This document shows, in pieces, positions 33,662-41,496 of a stretch of DNA of 43,105 nucleotides. Position numbers and translations under genes: made by a program. Within the stretch, counting starts at the first letter, position 1. Each line of letters opens with the position of its first letter. This stretch comes from an uncultured Pseudomonadota bacterium (GTDB lineage Bacteria > Pseudomonadota > Alphaproteobacteria > Rs-D84): assembly GCA_902798205.1 (NCBI GenBank), contig CADBVV010000008.1, positions 1 to 43,105 on the forward strand, read 5' to 3'. Under the pieces are notes generated by a model, which was given only the letters and a program-made list of their open reading frames with translations, had not been told where the DNA came from and ran no database searches.

Positions 33662-34186
33662 TTATTTATTTCCCGCCGGTGTTGTTGGTTTTGCACCCGG
33701 GAATCCGCCCTGCTGTTGCATACGTTGCATAACGGCTTCCATTCCGCCCATACGTTGAATCATCGCCATTTGGCGTTTCATGTTCAAATACTGTTTGATA
33801 ATGTGTTCTACTTCACGAACGGTGCAACCAGCTGTTTCAGCAATACGTGCTTTGGCATTTGCGAAAACCCTTTCTGGGTCTGCACGTTCTTCGGCTGTCA
33901 TTGCTTCCAAAATTTTGATTTGTGCATCAACGCTGCCGTCTTTGATTTTTTCTTTCATTGCAGCAACGGCACCAGACATTCCCGGAACCATTTTAAGCAA
34001 TCCGCTGAAATTGCTCATCTTTTTAATTTGTTTTAATTGGGCCAACATATCATTCATATCAAATTGACCAGACATCATACGTTCCGCGGTTTCTTTCATA
34101 CCAGATGGCATTTTGGCCGCTTCTTTTTCCAAATCGATATTTTCTTGTGTTTCTTCTACTTTTTTCTTTTTTCCAAATCCGAACAT
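33662..34186 (-). CDS. Stand-alone SRP54/Ffh M-domain protein, no GTPase domain
   Basis: The 174-aa product matches the methionine-rich M domain of Ffh, the signal-sequence-binding part of the signal recognition particle. GQFDMNDMLAQLKQIKKM...LLKMVPGM aligns with Ffh FDLNDFLEQLRQMKNM...PGM, and EAMTAEERADPERVFANAKARIAETAGCTVREVEHIIKQY aligns with the 4.5S RNA-binding helices. The N and G (GTPase) domains are entirely absent, and there is no room for them: uvrA ends 39 nt upstream. The RNA-contact motif SRKRRIAAGSG reads NAKARIAETAG, losing most contact residues, while hydrophobic Met positions persist. It has a strong AGGAG and begins MFGFGKKKK. It lies between uvrA and rlmE. A paralog or half of a split Ffh are both possible. 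Confidence 0.85.
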   Translation of the reverse strand: MFGFGKKKKVEETQENIDLEKEAAKMPSGMKETAERMMSGQFDMNDMLAQLKQIKKMSNFSGLLKMVPGMSGAVAAMKEKIKDGSVDAQIKILEAMTAEERADPERVFANAKARIAETAGCTVREVEHIIKQYLNMKRQMAMIQRMGGMEAVMQRMQQQGGFPGAKPTTPAGNK

Positions 34187-34225
34187 TGTCGTCTCCTGTT
34201 TATGTTGTTTTTTGTTTATTTTATC

Positions 34226-37023
34226 TTATTTGCTTTTCTTTGGTTTGTCCAGATACTTTTTCAGGTATTTCCCCGTCAAAGATTCAGGAATCTTTACAAT
34301 ATCTTCCGGTGTACCGACCGCGACCACTTGACCGCCACCTGCACCACCATTTGGTCCCAAATCGACAATCCAATCGGCTGTTTTTATAACTTCAACAAAG
34401 ATTTTATATCTTCGAAATGAAGTCCCGTTGTTGGTTCATCCAAAATGTATATTGTTTGACCGGTACTGCGCGCTGCCAATTCTTTGGACAGTTTTATACG
34501 TTGGGCTTCACCACCTGATAAATCCAGCGAACTTTGTCCCAATTTGATGTAATCTAATCCCACACGTTTTAACAATTCCAATTTACGTGCAATTTGTGGA
34601 ACATTTACAAAGAATCTGTATGCTTCTTCAACCGTCATATTTAATACATCGGCAATTGATTTACCTTTGTATTTAACAGCCAAAGTTTCGTCATTATATC
34701 TTTGTCCATGGCATTTATCGCATTCAACATAAATATCAGCCAAGAAATTCATTTCTATTTTAATTTGACCATCACCCTGACATGCTTCACAACGGCCACC
34801 TTTGACATTAAACGAAAAACGCCCAGCATCATATCCACGTGTTTTTGCTTCTGGCAAATTGGCAAAGAAATCACGAATATTATTAAACACACCAACATAA
34901 GTTGCCGGATTACTGCGTGGACTGCGTCCGATTGGAGATTGGTCTATGTCAACAACCTTGTCGATGTTTTCCATACCACGAATAATGTCGTGTGCACCTG
35001 TTTCAATCTTGGAATTATAAAGTGCACGCATCAGTGCCGGATAAAGTGTATTTAACAACAATGTTGATTTACCAGAACCAGACACACCTGTTAATGCAAT
35101 AAATTTACCCAATGGGAAATCAACCGTCACATTTTTAAGATTGTTGGCACGCGCGCCCTCTATTCTTATAACCTTGCCATTACCGGTTCTGCGTTTTTTT
35201 GGAACTTCGATTTTGCGTTTGCCAGACAAATATTGTCCCGTTAAAGAATCAGGATTTTTTATAACCTGATCTGGTGTTCCTTGGGCAATTACATTACCAC
35301 CATTTATACCGGCACCGCGACCAATATCAACCAAATAATCTGCGGCACGCATCATATCTTCATCATGTTCAACAACGATAACAGAATTATCTTTGTCGCG
35401 AAGCATTTTTAATGTATCAATCAATTTATCATTATCACTTTGATGCAAACCAATTGATGGTTCGTCTAAAACATATAAAACCCCAGATAAACCACTGCCG
35501 ATTTGGGATGCCAATCTTATACGTTGCGCTTCGCCCCCAGATAATGTTCCCGCCATACGCGCCATAGTCAAATACCCCAAACCAACATTTTGCAAGAAAT
35601 ATAAACGTGATGTTATTTCGCGCAAGACCATGGATGCAATTTCGTTTTCTTTTTGTGTTAAATGATTTGGCAAATCTTGGAACCAGCGCAAAGAATCATC
35701 AACCGGCATTTCACAAACATCCATAATGTCACAACCGTTGATTTTTATGCACAGCGCCTGAATATTCAATCTTTTTCCATGGCATACTGGGCATGGTTTT
35801 TCAGATTGATATTTTGATAATTCTGTTTTTGTGGCTTCGGAATCAGATTCGCGTAATCTGCGTTCAAGGTTTGGTATTACACCTTCGTATGGTTTTTCAT
35901 AGATATAACCGTTCCAATTGATTTTTATTGGTTCTTCGCCAGAACCGTACAAAATAATTTCTTTATCTTTATCTGACAACGTGTGCCACGGTTTTGACAA
36001 TGGAATCTTATATTTTTTGTGCAACGCATCCATGACGTTTTCATATTGACTTAACATGCCACCACGCGACCATGGTGCTATTGCGCCACCCAATATAGAT
36101 TTTGATGGATCTGGCACCACCAAATCTGGTGATATGTTTAATTGCACACCCAACCCATCACATGCACTGCACGCCCCCATTGGCGCATTAAAAGAAAACA
36201 ATCTTGGTTCAATTTTTGGAACAGTAAACCCAGATACTGGACATGCGTATTCTTGTGAATACAAAGAATCTTCATTGGTATCAAGACGGTGAACAATAAC
36301 CGCACCCGGGACCAAACGCAATGATGCTTCGAACGAAGAATAAAGTCGTGATTTAAATTCATCAAATTCATCGCCAGTCAAATCAGTATCTGGCATGGCA
36401 ACGCGGTCTATTATGACCATAATATTGTGTTTTTTATTTTTATCCAACGGTGGCACAGATGACAAATCATACAATGTCCCATCAACTATCGCACGTTGGT
36501 AACCCTGCTTTATCAAAAAAGCGATTTCTTTTTTATATTCACCCTTACGATCACGAACCATTGGCGCCATTATATAGAATTTTACACCATGCGGAATTTT
36601 CAGTGTCCATTCCACCATTTCCGCAATTGTTTGTGATTTAATTGGTAACCCCGTCACCGGTGAATACGGAATACCAATACGCGCCCAAAGTAAACGCAAA
36701 TAATCATATATTTCCGTCACTGTTCCAACGGTAGAACGTGGATTTCGCGAAGTGGTTTTTTGTTCAATAGAAATTGCCGGTGATAAACCTTCGATTAAAT
36801 CAACATCCGGTTTTTTTTGCATATCCAAGAATTGACGCGCATATGAAGACAAAGATTCAACATAACGTCTTTGACCTTCGGCGTAAATGGTATTAAATGC
36901 CAATGATGATTTACCAGATCCAGATACGCCAGTCAACACCACCAATTTGTTCTTTGGCAGGTCCAAATCAATATTCTTAAGATTATTTTCGCGTGCACCG
37001 CGAATTTTTATCGTTCCAGTCAT
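34226..37023 (-). pseudogene. uvrA: UvrA, frameshifted near the C-terminus with missing H-loop segment
   Basis: UvrA is the damage-sensing ABC ATPase of nucleotide excision repair. From ATG 37023 an 879-codon frame carries both ABC modules: two Walker A ([18 protein letters not shown]), zinc Cys pairs (CSAC, CPVC, CEAC/CDKC), both signatures (LSGGEAQRI) and the second Walker B ([15 protein letters not shown]). It then stops at 34384 after DIKSLLKL. In the -1 frame from 34390 the family C-terminus resumes ([20 protein letters not shown]...) to a stop at 34226. Comparison with family UvrA shows about 20 residues missing at the junction, including the switch-His motif (VVVIEHNLD). It reads as a deletion plus frameshift, or a consensus error. 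The -10 ends 6 nt before ATG. Confidence 0.85.
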
Positions 37024-37029
37024 AGTGAA

Positions 37030-37057
37030 TATATAGTTGTTAAACGCAAAAAATCAA
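37030..37057 (-). promoter_or_regulatory. Promoter of uvrA
   Basis: Minus strand: TTGATT (37057-37052), 16 nt, TATATA (37035-37030), then TTCACT and ATG 37023. A leaderless message is predicted. Confidence 0.55.
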
Positions 37058-37074
37058 TAGATTGCTGATAAAAA

Positions 37075-37935
37075 CTAGTCAGCAAAACCAACAGACTTCA
37101 ACGCATCTGGTGCCATTGAAATTCCTGTTTTTCTGGTGTTTGCTGGTCCCAGTTTTTTCAACAATTGACCATCAACCCAAACATCTATTGCGCCAACATT
37201 ACCAAATGTTGCCTTTAATTTATCTGATGCCGGCAAATAATATACATCTCCTGGTATCAACACGCGTGAAAAAACACTGTTTCCACGTGCATCTTCTATC
37301 TTTACCCAAGATTCTTTTTCTGCTTGTAATACAACACGTGATTCCTTGCGATTTTTTGTATCAAATTTTTCATGTATTGGGTATCTGAAATCTGGTTCTT
37401 TGACTGTGGCAACAACTTCCACCGTTTCTGTTGCATTTGTATCAACCACTGGTTCAGATTTCCCGCCAAAAATCAACAACGACAAAATGATAATAAACAA
37501 CAATGCAGCCACACCAGATGCAAACCAAATCCAATGTTTTTTTACATAATTAATGGATGTTTTTAACCATTTTAATATCGCTTCTTTATCAATTTTTATT
37601 GGTTGTTTTTGAACAACAGACACAGGTTCTTCTTCGTCGTCTTCTTGTTTTTCTTTGATTAACCCTAATTCTTTTTTCAATTTTAAAATGACTTCATCAG
37701 GATCCAACCCCAATTCAACAGCATAACTGCGTGCAAAACCCAAAATATAAACATCTTCTGGGATAACACGATAATTACCTTCTTCCAATGCGGTTAAGAA
37801 TTCTTCTTTGATGCAAAGTAATTTAGCAATCGTTGAAATCTCACGTTTTCTGCGCCCTGTTGTACGCGCATTTTTCAACATTTCGCCTGCTGTCATATCT
37901 AACATTGTTGATATTGTTTCTTGTTGTTCATTCAT
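37075..37935 (-). CDS. rodZ: RodZ-like cell-shape protein
   Basis: RodZ links the MreB cytoskeleton to the wall-elongation complex. The 286-aa protein has an N-terminal HTH_25 domain (residues about 14-85: GEMLKNARTTGRRKREISTIAKLLCIKEEFLTALEEGNY), an acidic/basic juxtamembrane stretch, one transmembrane helix (about 138-158: WIWFASGVAALLFIIILSLLIF) and a C-terminal periplasmic beta domain of DUF4115 type (SWVKIEDARGN...GDVYYLPASDKLKATFGNVGAIDVWVDG). AAGGGGAT lies about 6 nt upstream of ATG. It follows dus by 51 nt, probably in one transcript. Confidence 0.88.
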   Translation of the reverse strand: MNEQQETISTMLDMTAGEMLKNARTTGRRKREISTIAKLLCIKEEFLTALEEGNYRVIPEDVYILGFARSYAVELGLDPDEVILKLKKELGLIKEKQEDDEEEPVSVVQKQPIKIDKEAILKWLKTSINYVKKHWIWFASGVAALLFIIILSLLIFGGKSEPVVDTNATETVEVVATVKEPDFRYPIHEKFDTKNRKESRVVLQAEKESWVKIEDARGNSVFSRVLIPGDVYYLPASDKLKATFGNVGAIDVWVDGQLLKKLGPANTRKTGISMAPDALKSVGFAD

Positions 37936-37986
37936 GTTTTATCCCCTTGATGTCCCTATGTTATGCCAGAAATTGTCAGATGTCAA

Positions 37987-38898
37987 TTACAGGCCCCAAA
38001 AATCTTTTATTATTTTTTTCAATTCTGTCGCATCTGTTATCTGGTTAACAGTTATGCGGAATTGTGCAGAATTCGGCATACCCGCGGAATACCATGTTGC
38101 ATGTTTTCGAAACATCGGCACACCAGCCTTTTCGCCATAATAATCTATTATTAAATCCAAATGCTGCAACGCAACATTACCAACATTTTCTGGTCTTTGT
38201 GCGGTTCCACAAATTTCACCAATAATCCATGGTTGCCCCAGCATTGCACGCCCTATCATCGCACCATCATAGCCAAGTTTTTGCACACGTTCTATATCTT
38301 CAATTGTTTTCAAATCACCATTTGCAATAATCGGTATCGGCAAAACTGGTTTTGGCGGCAAAATCGCATTACCCGCATAACCTTGGGCACGTGTACGACC
38401 ATGAACTGTCGCAAACGAAGCACCAGAAAGTGCGGCAACACGTACCAAATCTTGCCAATCTTTATGTGCATCGTCCCAACCCAAACGCGTTTTTACAGAA
38501 ACAGGTATTTGGACAGATTTTACACAACTTTCAATTATACGACCAGCCAACGCATGATCGCGCATTAAAAACGCCCCCGCCCCCGCACGTGTGGCAACTT
38601 TGGGCACCGGACATCCCATATTTATATCAATCCATTTTGCACCGGCATCTTGTAAAATTTTGGCTGCTTCGCCCATCAAAGTTGGATCTGCGCCAAATAT
38701 TTGTGCACCAATATTACCTTCGTCACGATAATCATCAAAATTACGAATACAGTTTTTATGCCCACCAACCAACGAATGACAAGATATCATTTCGGTCACC
38801 ATCGAAACATCTGGTGCAAAACCACGCAGGATTTTTCGAAATGGTTTATCGGTTATCCCAGCAAGTGGTGCAGTAAAAATTTGATTATTCATAAACAT
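37987..38898 (-). CDS. dusB: tRNA-dihydrouridine synthase (DusB type)
   Basis: A flavoenzyme that reduces specific uridines in tRNA D-loops. It has IFTAPLAGITDKPFRKI, EMISCHSL, the catalytic Cys in INMGCPVPKV, VKTRLGWDD, VHGRTRAQGYAG, IIANGDL and GAMIGRAMLGQPW. Two in-frame ATGs compete: 38898 (303 aa, MFMNNQ) and 38892 (301 aa). I favour 38898 because a TTGATT/TATTAT promoter ends exactly 7 nt before it; neither has an SD. The subfamily (DusB) is inferred from GCP-KV and overall length of about 300 aa. Confidence 0.92.
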   Translation of the reverse strand: MFMNNQIFTAPLAGITDKPFRKILRGFAPDVSMVTEMISCHSLVGGHKNCIRNFDDYRDEGNIGAQIFGADPTLMGEAAKILQDAGAKWIDINMGCPVPKVATRAGAGAFLMRDHALAGRIIESCVKSVQIPVSVKTRLGWDDAHKDWQDLVRVAALSGASFATVHGRTRAQGYAGNAILPPKPVLPIPIIANGDLKTIEDIERVQKLGYDGAMIGRAMLGQPWIIGEICGTAQRPENVGNVALQHLDLIIDYYGEKAGVPMFRKHATWYSAGMPNSAQFRITVNQITDATELKKIIKDFWGL

Positions 38899-38934
38899 TT
38901 GTGATATAATAAACGACATGAAGGAAAAAATCAA
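38881..38934. promoter_or_regulatory. Fully symmetric divergent promoter of dus and the ftsB-like gene
   Basis: Plus: TTGATT (38881-38886), 18 nt, TATAAT (38905-38910) within TGATATAAT, 7 nt before ATG 38918. Minus: TTGATT (38934-38929), 17 nt, TATTAT (38911-38906), 7 nt before ATG 38898. The -10 boxes overlap, and each -35 lies in the other gene. Confidence 0.7.
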
Positions 38935-39250
38935 AAATTTCTTTGAATTCTTAAAAAGCGCATGGACAGCCGGATCGCGCGGAAAAATTGGCATTATTTT
39001 AATGCTGTTGTCGTTATTCTTTTTCGTACGTTTGTTTTATGGGACACGCAATGTGCAAAGTTTTGTTATCAATGCGTGGCATCTTAATCGTGAACGCGCA
39101 GAATTAGCCATCGCGCAAAAACAATTACAACAAATTCAACACCACATATATTTGTTGCAACACCCAAATTCTTCATCTGATTATATTGAAGAATTGGGGT
39201 TACAAACATTAAATCTGGGTGATGGTGATTTCAAAGAATTAAAATATTAA
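38918..39250 (+). CDS. FtsB/DivIC-like septum formation initiator protein
   Basis: A predicted single-pass divisome protein. The 110-aa product has a basic cytoplasmic N-terminus, one transmembrane helix (residues about 23-42: KIGIILMLLSLFFFVRLFYG), a coiled coil (RERAELAIAQKQLQQIQHHIYLLQ) and the ending SDYIEELGLQTLNLGDGDFKE, which matches the FtsB pattern of a tail after D-Y-IEE-A. The N-terminal cytoplasmic part is longer than in E. coli FtsB. It has no SD: ATG follows the -10 by 7 nt. It converges with tspO, and the stops overlap by 3 nt. Confidence 0.65.
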   Translation: MKEKIKNFFEFLKSAWTAGSRGKIGIILMLLSLFFFVRLFYGTRNVQSFVINAWHLNRERAELAIAQKQLQQIQHHIYLLQHPNSSSDYIEELGLQTLNLGDGDFKELKY

Positions 39251-39729
39251 TTCAGATAGATTATCATGCCGTTTAAATAGAAAGCAAACATCAGCCATAT
39301 TATATACGGAACAACCAACCAAAAAGCCAATTTGCTGATTCTGAAAAATGCACGTGCCATAAATATAGCTGTGATAATTAATGCAGTTAATATAACCAAT
39401 GCAACTTCTGGTAATCCTGCCCCAAAAAAGGCGAAAGACCACAAGAAATTAAACATTATATTTATTGCAAATAAAATATAGGCTGTTGTTTTGTCATACC
39501 GTTTATTTGTATTCGTTTTCTGCATAACAAAAAACAATGCCATACCAATTAAAAAATATAACAAAATCCAAACAGCTGAAAATATCCAGCCTTCTGGGGT
39601 AAGCGTAGAATGATTAAGTGTGTTATACCACGCATTTTGGCCACTGGCGATTGGTGCAACAAAAAGTCCCAAAATCCCAGGCAAAAACGATAAAAACATT
39701 GCAAATAAAAATTTTAAAATTGTTAACAT
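39247..39729 (-). CDS. tspO: TspO/MBR family protein
   Basis: TspO is a five-helix membrane protein that binds porphyrins and sterols and modulates stress or tetrapyrrole responses. The 160-aa protein has all family marks: WYNTLNHSTLTPEGWIFSAVWILLYFLIG, NIMFNFLWSFAFFG and VPYIIWLMFAFYLN. Five hydrophobic helices are visible. AAAGGAG lies 7 nt upstream of ATG. A perfect 20-nt inverted repeat overlaps its -10 region, suggesting regulated expression. Confidence 0.93.
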   Translation of the reverse strand: MLTILKFLFAMFLSFLPGILGLFVAPIASGQNAWYNTLNHSTLTPEGWIFSAVWILLYFLIGMALFFVMQKTNTNKRYDKTTAYILFAINIMFNFLWSFAFFGAGLPEVALVILTALIITAIFMARAFFRISKLAFWLVVPYIIWLMFAFYLNGMIIYLN

Positions 39730-39742
39730 TTTAATCTCCTTT

Positions 39743-39762
39743 GGTTATAAAAAATTATAACC
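39743..39762 (-). promoter_or_regulatory. Palindromic operator-like site over the tspO -10
   Basis: GGTTATAA-AAAA-TTATAACC is a perfect inverted repeat. The minus-strand -10 TATAAT (39759-39754) lies inside it, so a bound dimeric repressor would block tspO. No strong -35 is seen. Confidence 0.45.
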
Positions 39763-39816
39763 AATTACATGAAACAAGCCTATTGGAAAGATTTCTTAGG
39801 AAAAAACAAAAAAATG

Positions 39817-39825
39817 TGATATAAT
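39817..39825 (+). promoter_or_regulatory. Extended -10 promoter with no matching protein gene
   Basis: TGATATAAT, identical to the -10 of five other sites in this window. Downstream there is only a terminator after about 50 nt. Confidence 0.5.
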
Positions 39826-39831
39826 TGTATT

Positions 39832-39904
39832 CAAGTTGAAAGAATCGTGGCATGCGGTTATTTTCATACTTGTCTAAAAAAACCGTCTTGCGACGGTTTT
39901 TTTT
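39832..39904 (+). ncRNA. Candidate small RNA of about 73 nt
   Basis: It starts 7 nt after the extended -10 at 39817-39825 and ends in a strong terminator hairpin. A frame starting at ATG 39852 runs through the terminator, so it is not a leader peptide. It could instead be a fortuitous promoter in front of the shared terminator. Confidence 0.35.
39876..39904. terminator. Bidirectional terminator
   Basis: AACCGTC-TTGC-GACGGTT (39881-39898), with an A-run on the left and T-run on the right. It terminates comM on minus and any transcript from 39832 on plus. Confidence 0.88.
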
Positions 39905-41426
39905 AATGTTTAACCCCGTATTTTCCGCGGTTTATCGGGCGGTAAGACAAGGCTTCTGCCAAATCAGACATATTTATATTATCATCGCCGCGCAAATCAG
40001 CAATTGTTCGGGCGATTCGTTTTATACGATTATAACCACGCGCAGACATTCCCATCTTTTCCGCGGCAGTATTCAAAAATGTTGTTAATTCATCATTTAA
40101 AACAACATATTTATCCATATCACCACCATCCAAAAGTGCGTTAACATAACCCTGACGTGCAATTTGACGATTGCGCGCCGCAACAACACGTTCACGAATT
40201 TGCGCACTGGTTTCAGATGGAACATTATTTGAATTATTCATTTCCCATGGATTAACCGCATCAACATCAACATGCAAATCAATTCTGTCCAACAAAGGTC
40301 CAGATATTTTATTCTGGTAAGCTTCTGCACATCTTGGGGCACGCGAACAAGACAACGCAGCATTTCCCAAATGTCCGCATGGGCATGGATTCATTGCCGC
40401 AATCAATTGAAAATGTGCAGGATATGTTGCATTTCTTTTTGCACGCGAAATAACTATCTTTCCAGATTCCATTGGTTGACGCAAAATTTCCAACGTGGCG
40501 CGATTAAATTCTGGCAATTCATCAAGGAACAAAACCCCATTATGTGCCAAAGATATTTCCCCAGGACGCGCATCAGAACCACCACCCGCCAAAGCAACCG
40601 CACTGGCCGTGTGATGAACACTGCGGAACGGACGATTTGACACCAAAGATTGATTGTCCAATTTTCCAGCAATGGAATAAATTATTGATGTTTCCAATAT
40701 TTCATTTGCTGTCATTTCCGGCATAATCGTTGGCAAACGCGAAGCCAACATTGTTTTACCAGATCCCGGCGGCCCAATCATTAACATTGCATGTCCACCG
40801 GCCGCTGCAATTTCCAGCGCACGTTTTGCGGCTTCTTGTCCATGCACTTCGGATAAATCGCCAACCTTTTCTTTATCGTTTATTGGCGTGGCCATTTGTG
40901 GCAAAGGCAAAATTTGTGCACCTTTGAAATGATTTATTAAATCCAGAACATGATTTGGTGCCAATATATTTGTGTGCCCTGCCCAACGTGCTTCAGATCC
41001 CTGACATCCGGGACATATTATACCCATATTATTATTGTTGGCCCAAACACTGGCCGCCAAAACACCACTGGTCCGAACAATCACACCGTCCAAACCAATT
41101 TCACCAATAATAACATATTTAGAAATTTCATCTTCGGGTAAAACACCCATTGCACATAATATTCCACATAAAATAGGTAAATCGAAATGGGAACCACTTT
41201 TTTCAATATCTGCCGGCGATAAATTGACAGTTAACTTCTTCGCAGGCAAAGATAAATTTAACGCCGCCAATGCATTACGAATTCTTTCCGCAGATTCTTT
41301 AACCGCACGATCTGCCAAACCGATGATATTAAATTCTGGTTTTGCAAAACCCGCAGACAATTGAATTTGAACATCTATCTTTGTGATGTCCATACCATTA
41401 AAAATAATCGAACTTAAATTTATCAT
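39903..41426 (-). CDS. comM: ComM/YifB family AAA+ ATPase (Mg chelatase-like)
   Basis: ComM is a hexameric branch-migration helicase that aids recombination of incoming DNA during natural transformation. The 507-aa protein has the N-terminal ChlI-like domain (AGFAKPEFNIIGLADRAVKESAERIRNAL, IIGEIGLDGVI), Walker A GPPGSGKT, Walker B LFLDELPEFN, the CPCG (NPCPCGHLGN) Cys motif, and the C-terminal lid (SARGYNRIKRIARTIADL). It is full length. The -10 box ends 6 nt before ATG with no SD. No other competence gene is seen in the window, so a transformation role is inferred from the family. Confidence 0.93.
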   Translation of the reverse strand: MINLSSIIFNGMDITKIDVQIQLSAGFAKPEFNIIGLADRAVKESAERIRNALAALNLSLPAKKLTVNLSPADIEKSGSHFDLPILCGILCAMGVLPEDEISKYVIIGEIGLDGVIVRTSGVLAASVWANNNNMGIICPGCQGSEARWAGHTNILAPNHVLDLINHFKGAQILPLPQMATPINDKEKVGDLSEVHGQEAAKRALEIAAAGGHAMLMIGPPGSGKTMLASRLPTIMPEMTANEILETSIIYSIAGKLDNQSLVSNRPFRSVHHTASAVALAGGGSDARPGEISLAHNGVLFLDELPEFNRATLEILRQPMESGKIVISRAKRNATYPAHFQLIAAMNPCPCGHLGNAALSCSRAPRCAEAYQNKISGPLLDRIDLHVDVDAVNPWEMNNSNNVPSETSAQIRERVVAARNRQIARQGYVNALLDGGDMDKYVVLNDELTTFLNTAAEKMGMSARGYNRIKRIARTIADLRGDDNINMSDLAEALSYRPINRGKYGVKH

Positions 41427-41432
41427 ACGGAC

Positions 41433-41471
41433 ATATTAAAACTTGCGCTGGCGCTTTTCAAGGTATAAAAT
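41433..41471. promoter_or_regulatory. Divergent promoters of comM and lepB
   Basis: Minus: TTGAAA (41461-41456), 17 nt, TAATAT (41438-41433), then GTCCGT and comM ATG 41426. Plus: TTGCGC (41443-41448), 17 nt, TAAAAT (41466-41471) for lepB. Confidence 0.55.
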
Positions 41472-41496
41472 GGCTTTGATAAAAAAAGGAAAAAGA

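Noticed and set aside
34380-34395. Programmed frameshift in uvrA
   Set aside because: No slippery heptamer precedes the stop, and about 20 conserved residues are missing at the junction, which frameshifting cannot explain.
39852-40088. 78-aa plus-strand frame after a good -10
   Set aside because: It crosses a strong terminator and continues antisense to comM. A small RNA is more plausible than a peptide.
41443-41496. Longer lepB starts at 41443 and 41470
   Set aside because: The -10 box TAAAAT overlaps the ATG at 41470, and only ATG 41497 has a well-spaced AAGGA.
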